From Nemertoderma westbladi (lineage: Eukaryota > Xenacoelomorpha > Nemertodermatida > Nemertodermatidae): 23,918 bases of DNA. Both the position numbers and the translations under genes were made by a program. Location of the stretch: the NCBI GenBank assembly GCA_032718475.1, contig JAUCBJ010004423.1, positions 1-23,918 of the forward strand, given 5' to 3'. The notes below the pieces were generated by a model. It was not told the origin of the DNA and ran no database searches. It saw nothing but the letters and a program-made list of their open reading frames with translations. Below are positions 18,661-23,918 of the stretch, in pieces. Position 1 is the stretch's first letter. The number at the start of each line of letters is the position of its first letter.

Positions 18661-20784
18661 GCCGCGGCATGACTTGTCCTCTCTGTTGCAACAGCCAAGT
18701 GTGAGATCCAGCTTCACACTACAGCTGAGCAAAGAGGTATGAGGATCTTGCCTCTGAGGCGGCAGATCACTGTGAGGGCTATACTGCCTTTACAGAAGCA
18801 GTTAAGTTAGCAGCTGCAGAAACAGTTCCTGTATACCCTCGAAACAGGAAAAGGGCCCCCTGGACTGACAACAAAATTCAGAAGTGCCGAAATGACCTTC
18901 ATAAGGCGCAGAAAGAGTCCCGACTCAAACAGACTACAGCGGCCAAGAATGCAGTTAAGGCTGCATCTAGGTCCCTGAACAGGCAGTACTCTGTTAATCT
19001 ACATGAGCTAATAAACCAACAGGTTGATGCCATCAATGATGCTGACGACAGCAGGCAATCATCCCAGGCATGGAAATCAATCAATCTGCTTACTGGGCGG
19101 AAAAGCCAACTAACCACCAAGGTTAAGGCTGAATCACCAGCCGATCGCCTCAATGGTTGGAAAGCCCACTTTGAAAAGCTCCTCAATAATGACAGGGTAT
19201 TGCCTGATAACTTTATAGAAGTAAAAGTGTCTGAGTCTGTACTCCCAGATATTCCCATTGGCGATATCTCCTTTGCAGAAGTGAAGGCTGCTGCAAAGAG
19301 CATTAAGACCAATCGTGCCAGTGGAGTAGATGGTGTTCCCCCTGAGGTCTTTAAAATACCTGAGTGTTTAAAGCTCATCTATCCCATCATAGTAGACATG
19401 TACCGAACAACAAGAGTCCCACAAGAAATGAAAACAAATAAGTTGGTGCCAGTTCCCAAGAAGGGCAACCTAACACTCTATGGTTCTTTTCGGGGAATCT
19501 CATTGATAGGATTATATTAAATCGCATCAGGGATCCCATTGAGAGACTGCTCCGTGGAAATCAGAATGGGTTCCGTAAAGGTCGTGGGACCATGGAGCCC
19601 ATTTTGGCACTTAGAAGGATAATTGAAGAATTATCAAAAAAGAAAGACAGGCATCTGGCTGATATCTTTGTTGACTTCTTCAAGGCCTTTGATTCAGTCT
19701 CTCGTTCACGTATGTTCAGCATACTTTCATTATATGGGATCCCTGATGAAATTATTGCAGCAATCAGATCAGTATACGATGGTTCGACAACATTTGTGTC
19801 TACTGTTGACGGTGACACAGAACCATTTGAAGTGTTATGGGGTGTCTCCAAGGAGACACACTTGCACCATTATTGTTCATTATTGTGGTTGACTATGTTC
19901 TACGCATGTCCTTAGATCATCATAATGATGATGGGGTGATGATAACTCCACCTACTGGCTCCAGAAGTCGAGGAAATCCTGCCAAGTACCTAACTGATCT
20001 AGACTTTGTTGATGACTTAGGAGTACTCTCAGAATCATTAGAGGGAGCCCAACGGCTCCTCAGCTCATTAGAACATGCTGCTTCTAGTGTTGGTCTTTTT
20101 ATTAACTCCAGAAAGACCAAAATTCTGACCGTTAACTTTGAAAGTCCTCAGCAAGTCTCTGATCGGATGAGCGTAAGCTCAAAGGATGGTATGCTTGAGC
20201 ATGTGGACGACTTCTGTTACCTGGGATCATGGATCCGGAAGTCAGGTGAGGACCTTCGAATACGTAAGGGAAAGGCATGGGCAGCCTTGAATAGGCTTTC
20301 CAGGATTTGGAAGTCACCAAGAATTAATCGGAAACTTAAGGTCCGATTATTTAGAGCAGCAGTAGTTCCAGTACTCCTCTACGGGAGTCCATGCTGGGCT
20401 CTAACTGCTGAGGACACCAAATCTCTGGATGGCACATTCACAAGAATGATACACCGGGTTCATTGTGTCAAGTACAATGCACACATCTCCAACCAGACAC
20501 CATATAACATTGGAGGTGTCTCATTGGTTCCCCCAAGCTTGACACTAGAACAAAATCGCCTCCGTTTTGCAGGACATTGCTTTCGCCGTGAGGACCAGCC
20601 AGTGCATAATCTTGTACTTTGGCAGCCTCATGGAGTGAATAAGCATGGTGGACAGCCCATGACTTTCTTGAGACGCATCTTAAAGGACACTGGCCTTAAA
20701 GATGCGGATGATCTAGCAAATGTCATGGGTGATAGGGAGTTGTGGCGGTGCAATTTTGTTGACAAGCCGGCACAGCATTCTTAA
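18661..20784 (+). pseudogene. LINE reverse transcriptase and C-terminal region (broken)
   Basis: The motifs run in order: a basic linker (18756 onward, APWTDNKIQKCRNDLHKAQK), GVDGVPPEVFK, QNGFRKGRGT, DFFKAFDSVSR (RT motif A), LQGDTLAPLLFII (motif B), FVDDLGVLSE (motif C, FVDD in place of the common YADD) and LYGSPCWALT. The C-terminal region has RLRFAGHCFRREDQPV and ends HS at TAA 20782-20784. The frame shifts near 18660, 18736, 19503 (with loss of part of the conserved segment after GISL) and 19840. The last 315 codons (19837-20784) are open. It would copy LINE RNA into DNA at the nicked target, but this copy cannot be functional. Confidence 0.85.
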
Positions 20785-20825
20785 AAATGCAGCTGCAATG
20801 CAGCATGCCGATCCTAGTAGTAGTA

Positions 20826-20836
20826 GTGGCATAAAA
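20826..20836. repeat. target site duplication, right of LINE
   Basis: GTGGCATAAAA, identical to 16688-16698, follows the (TAG)n tail of the LINE. Confidence 0.8.
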
Positions 20837-21061
20837 ACTATAGACTTGTAGTCATGGACTAATAATATTAGTGAAATTGTTTGACTATTTTCGATTAGTG
20901 AAGTTATTTGTGTTTCATAAAAATTATCTAAGAACTAATAAAATTATTCTGATATTATCAGTTCGCCACACACTAATAATATTAGTCGCCGACTAATACT
21001 GCCACAATAATTCTAAAGTGTGAAGAGGTTTAGGCCTATTGCATCACTAAATGCTTGACAC
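20837..21061 (+). repeat. right copy of the inverted repeat pair, outer part
   Basis: This matches 9098-9313 on the minus strand, including the 132-bp MITE (about 20858-20989). The similarity ends at ATGCTTGACAC (21051-21061), where the left copy joins the truncated LINE. Confidence 0.75.
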
Positions 21062-21064
21062 AAA

Positions 21065-21140
21065 AAATGTAAATGTAATTTTTAGTGTTTCGTGGTAGTT
21101 GCCGTTTAACTTTTCTTTGACACGATATTTCCTAAATATT
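21065..21140 (+). repeat. ~75-bp dispersed repeat block, copy 2
   Basis: It matches 6660-6735 on the minus strand over about 75 bases and stops at ATATTTCCT. Beyond that the two copies are unrelated. It directly abuts the outer end of the right inverted repeat. Confidence 0.5.
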
Positions 21141-21148
21141 TCGCGCAG

Positions 21149-21500
21149 TACTACTAGAGCATGTACTGCTATAAGGAACACGCCTGTTGCCCTCTTTCTG
21201 CATAAGATACCAGATCTCAAGATACTTCGCAGAGTTGATGGCATAAAATCCAATGCTCACTTTACAAACAAGGCAATGTTCAATCTCGGTAGGGACTGAG
21301 AATTACCAAAGCCCAGATCAGCCCTGCAGGCATAACGATTACGATATGCAGGCTACTGCCATTGTAGAACTTTTCAGCCTGATCTACGACAGTTGGATGA
21401 TCAGAGGAAACGTATTACGCAGCCATTGATATTAATTGTGATACATCTGCAGAAAGATCGTCTTGATAATACTGATGAAATAGGAAGTTAGATAGGTGAT
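21149..21500 (+). other. coding-like segment, possible exon or gene relic
   Basis: TTTCGCGCAG at 21139-21148 resembles a splice acceptor. From 21149 the frame reads protein-like text (IRNTPVALFLHKIPDLKI, then NAHFTNKAMFNLG) up to GTAGGG at 21288, a possible donor, with an in-frame TGA just beyond. A second protein-like patch follows at about 21352-21430 (ATAIVELFSLIYDSWMIRGN). It is on the same strand and about 500 bases upstream of the P450-like gene. I see no P450 N-terminal features in it. It could be part of a different decayed gene. Confidence 0.2.
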
Positions 21501-21813
21501 CGCGAACCCTGAAGGTGTTGCGTTGCTAGGCCAACCGGCAATGTTATGGGATCCAATCCGCAATGGGCGCCCATTACAGAGTGAGACGGGGCGGGGGCCA
21601 ATTTACCAATATTGGCCAGAGCAAATATCAGGCCACTTAGAATCCTCGCTAATAAAATCTGAGTAAAAATTAAAACGTTTAAACATTATTGGTTCTTTTC
21701 ATTTAATTTTTAATGTAATTAATAATAGTTAAGCTGGAGTTCCGAATAATAGTTAGGTAGCAGCTAATAATAGTTAGGCATACTTTTGATAAATTATCTG
21801 ACGTTCCATAAAC
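21501..21813. promoter_or_regulatory. upstream region of the P450-like gene with a triple 13-bp repeat
   Basis: AATAATAGTTAGG occurs at 21745-21757 and 21766-21778, with AATAATAGTTAAG at 21721-21733, between 35 and 95 bases before the start codon. Repeated short motifs close to a start could be a transcription-factor cluster or simply a small duplication. No TATAAA box in a convincing position was found. Confidence 0.3.
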
Positions 21814-23214
21814 ATGAAGTTACTACCATACTATGGGAATCTTACACCTGGAGATTGTATTAATATTTTCAATCAAAAGGAAATGCAATGGCTAAATGAA
21901 CAAAGTTTCATAGTAACAGAGGGCCGTTATATGCATTGGCCATTCGGAAACCACCACCAAGAGACGATGCCATACGGAAAGAAATACAGGCAACAGTTGA
22001 AAATTACATCGTATCTTCTAGCTAAATTCACCCCTAAAAGGATTGGTGTCATTATTGACAGAATGGTAAATGAGTGGATAATTTCGAAGCAAAAAATAGG
22101 CGTAATATCTACAATAATTCAGGAAGAAGTGAGATATTTGCTTTCTGCAATGATGTTAGATCTAGTCTTTGATCAAGAAGCCTCAGATGATATCGTGCGG
22201 ATATTTTACACGGCTCAAAAAAACATGAATTCAGTCTTTATTGGGACAGGATTGAGATCAAAGAAAGTCCGTCAAGATATGCACCAGGAATTAAAGAAGT
22301 TGGTTTTGAATTCGGTAGAAGATGGACATTTTCGGGAGTTCATGGAAGAGAATGGGAACATTGTAATGCTTACTGAGCATATTGGAACGATGATATTCTA
22401 TACTGCGATTCAACAGATAATGGAAAGCATCGGTCATTGTATGACCGAGATTCTCTTAATCCCTAGAGTTTATGATAAGTTGTTGCCGCTTTTAGAGCGC
22501 AATGCAGAGGAATTAGACAGTGACGAAATAATTCATGATACATACCTGGATTGGGTAGTCAATGAGTCACTCCGTATGTTTCCTCAATTCCCTAAGACAA
22601 CAAGAGAAGTTTTTGAAACATTCACTTACAAGGGTCTTACATTCACTAAAGGGGAGACCGTCGGGTTAGATATACGTGGATGCAACAATATGATGTGGGA
22701 TGATGGCGACAAGTTCATTCCTGAGAGATGGGAAGACTGGGGTCCACAATCAGTGCCGACAAAGGAGACACCGGGTAAAGGTTACTTTATATCATTTGGT
22801 CAGGGATATAAGAGAGGTTGTCCAGCAAAAACCTTTTCCAGACAAGTAACTAAAATTGCAGTGGTCGCTTTTTTGTCTCGGGCAACTTTCTACGTACCAA
22901 AAAGTTTCATACACTTTCCACGCATGACTAAAGGAACGCCGGTTGTCGTATCGTTTAATCGAGATGAGAATCCAGGGCATAAGGAGTTAGTGAACCGACT
23001 TCTTGACAAAGCTGAGTCCGAACAGGCCACTCATAACATATTGAATATTCCATTCTGGACTGTCCTCGATTTTTGGAAAATATATGCGAAGGCCAAAGCC
23101 TACGCTTTGAACCTGGACCCCGGAATGTTTGCTAACTTGATTACCATCATCGATGTCAGCATTCGTCATCTGTTCAAAAAAGTCCTACGACGTTTTGGAT
23201 TCTATGAAAAGTAA
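21814..23214 (+). CDS. divergent cytochrome P450-like protein, single exon
   Basis: Predicted 466 residues. Cytochromes P450 use a cysteine-ligated heme to oxidise or rearrange lipids and xenobiotics. Seen: a helix-C-like GKKYRQQLK (about 53-62), the K-helix ExxR as ESLR (251-254), PERW (303-306), and the cysteine loop FGQGYKRGCPAK with the heme ligand candidate Cys336. The loop has one residue more than the usual FxxGxRxCxG. No AGxDTT-type oxygen-activation motif is visible in the I-helix region. About 130 residues follow Cys336, roughly twice the usual number. The first ~100 residues of microsomal P450s, including the membrane anchor, are absent. The start is ATG 21814 (AAC at -3 to -1); TGA at 21799 closes the frame upstream with no AG acceptor between, so an upstream coding exon would have to splice inside the frame. 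The open frame is intact amid decayed transposons. An isomerase-type P450 or a catalytically altered protein is possible. I am sure of the superfamily, not the function. Confidence 0.85.
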   Translation: MKLLPYYGNLTPGDCINIFNQKEMQWLNEQSFIVTEGRYMHWPFGNHHQETMPYGKKYRQQLKITSYLLAKFTPKRIGVIIDRMVNEWIISKQKIGVISTIIQEEVRYLLSAMMLDLVFDQEASDDIVRIFYTAQKNMNSVFIGTGLRSKKVRQDMHQELKKLVLNSVEDGHFREFMEENGNIVMLTEHIGTMIFYTAIQQIMESIGHCMTEILLIPRVYDKLLPLLERNAEELDSDEIIHDTYLDWVVNESLRMFPQFPKTTREVFETFTYKGLTFTKGETVGLDIRGCNNMMWDDGDKFIPERWEDWGPQSVPTKETPGKGYFISFGQGYKRGCPAKTFSRQVTKIAVVAFLSRATFYVPKSFIHFPRMTKGTPVVVSFNRDENPGHKELVNRLLDKAESEQATHNILNIPFWTVLDFWKIYAKAKAYALNLDPGMFANLITIIDVSIRHLFKKVLRRFGFYEK

Positions 23215-23464
23215 TCTAGACTCACCTCTAATAATTTTGGAACATTTTCTAACAATGGTGAAGGTTTATAAATGTTAATATATATACTTGTTGTATCCCT
23301 TAGCCATCTAATAATGTTCTCACATCTGTACATCAATCCATAGAGTTTATACTTGTTTGCCATACTATTATTACTAATAGTATGACAAATAATACAATTA
23401 TTACTAATATTTCTAATATAATTACAGTAGGCCTACTTTATTTCATGTTTTATTTGACGCTTAA
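23215..23464. other. 3' flank of the P450-like gene with a 10-bp hairpin
   Basis: There is no canonical AATAAA close behind the stop codon. CATACTATTA (23361-23370) and TAATAGTATG (23375-23384) are perfect inverted copies with a four-base loop, about 150 bases after the stop. This may be a structured 3' UTR element or a small MITE remnant. TAGGCCTAC occurs at 23428-23437. Confidence 0.35.
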
Positions 23465-23918
23465 GGGGGGGGGGGGGGGGGGGGTACACCATTTTCGGAC
23501 AACTCTTCGATTTATCACTCTCAGCGTTTCAAAATTTTTTGTTTTTGGCTATAATTTGGAATATAGGTGCCTAAGATGCTATTCTACATGATAGGTTGGA
23601 AAAATTTTTTTTCGCTATTTAATATTAGTTAATACTAGTTAAAAATAAAAAAAACTTGGTTGCGATTAAAACCCTAAGGCTTTTACAGTTTTGAATCTAA
23701 TCACATGAAAGTTTTTTTATATGATAGATCCAAGATGGGGCAACATAACTATCAGGCGAAATTTTGTGAAAATAATTCTGCACCGCTAGGTGGCGTTTCA
23801 AATCTATGCCTAATTTTTAGGTTTGTTATAAATAGTATTAAATTTTATTAACAAAAAATTTTCAAAAGTTGCTGATACTTTTATGCAGGGTGGCTATCTA
23901 GACACCCACAGAAAGTTT
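23465..23918. repeat. third poly-G-bordered repeat, cut by the window end
   Basis: A 20-base G run (23465-23484) is followed by AT-rich DNA with words also seen after the G run at 7258-7280 (AATTTTTT, TTGGCT, and an AAAATTTTT block). This suggests a related element, but the similarity is patchy by eye. No gene is seen. A CTCF-like motif is at 23781-23797. Confidence 0.35.
23781..23797 (+). promoter_or_regulatory. CTCF-like motif
   Basis: CACCGCTAGGTGGCGTT fits the CTCF core in the plus orientation, as does the copy at 2086-2100. It lies in repeat-like DNA, so it may be carried by a transposon family. Confidence 0.25.

Larger units (their letters stand above)
16699..20825 (+). mobile_element. 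near full-length, inactive RTE-type LINE retrotransposon
   Basis: The element is 4.1 kb between 11-bp target duplications. It has a long 5' untranslated region (16699 to ~17750) with a nested insertion, then an apurinic-type endonuclease, a reverse transcriptase and a C-terminal region, and it ends in a (TAG)n tail. RTE-clade LINEs are short, have one pol protein and end in simple repeats, which fits. The C-terminal AGHCFRRxDxPVxxLVLWQPHG signature, the LDGTFTRMIHRV segment and lack of a poly-A tail also match RTE-type elements. At least five frameshifts prevent expression. A second, truncated relative is at 8802-9097. Confidence 0.8.

Noticed and set aside
23361-23384. Hairpin after the P450-like gene as a terminator
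   Set aside because: Hairpin terminators are bacterial; in this eukaryotic setting the stem is noted only as a structure.
1-23918. CRISPR array, bacterial operon or tRNA/rRNA gene
   Set aside because: No regularly spaced short repeats with unique spacers, no ribosome-binding-site-led gene series, and no cloverleaf or rRNA signature recognised.

Overview
The window looks like AT-rich, repeat-dense nuclear DNA of an invertebrate animal. The evidence is a nest of animal-type transposons (an RTE-type LINE, a Ty3/gypsy fragment, a Tc1/mariner-like element, several MITEs and satellite-bearing elements), long non-coding stretches, and no compact operon-like gene order. I cannot place it to phylum from sequence alone. 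The gene content is low: one convincing intact protein gene and several coding-like relics.

Layout. 1-680 has no gene. 681-1690 carries a TATA-type promoter motif followed by a short membrane-protein reading frame and broken coding-like frames. 1700-3060 is gene-free, with a pair of CTCF-like motifs. 3065-3709 is a strongly coding-like but frameshifted gene or exon of unknown family. 4588-6478 is a Tc1/mariner-like non-autonomous element with a TA duplication, holding a MITE. About 7098-8652 is an inverted-repeat element bordered inside by poly-G and poly-C runs, with a core of six ~162-bp tandem repeats and a 72-bp palindromic insertion. 8802-9097 is the 3' end of an RTE-type LINE on the minus strand.

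9098-9825 and (16203-16698 plus 20837-21061) are inverted copies of one ~725-bp sequence that contains 116-bp tandem repeats and a 132-bp MITE. Between them lie mostly non-coding DNA, a broken Ty3/gypsy pol fragment on the minus strand (12522-13780) interrupted by about 545 bp, and a 950-bp pyrimidine-rich minisatellite (14880-15835). The right copy is split by a nearly full-length but dead RTE-type LINE (16699-20825) flanked by an 11-bp target duplication. The left copy preserves the uninterrupted site.

21814-23214 is the one intact gene: a single-exon, divergent cytochrome P450-like protein of 466 residues with ExxR, PERW and cysteine-loop motifs. It has no membrane anchor, an altered heme loop, no recognisable I-helix oxygen-activation motif and a long C-terminal extension. 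The window ends in a third poly-G-bordered repeat. Apart from the P450-like gene, the history here is mostly repeated transposon insertion into older transposons. I see no evidence that the genes work together in one pathway.
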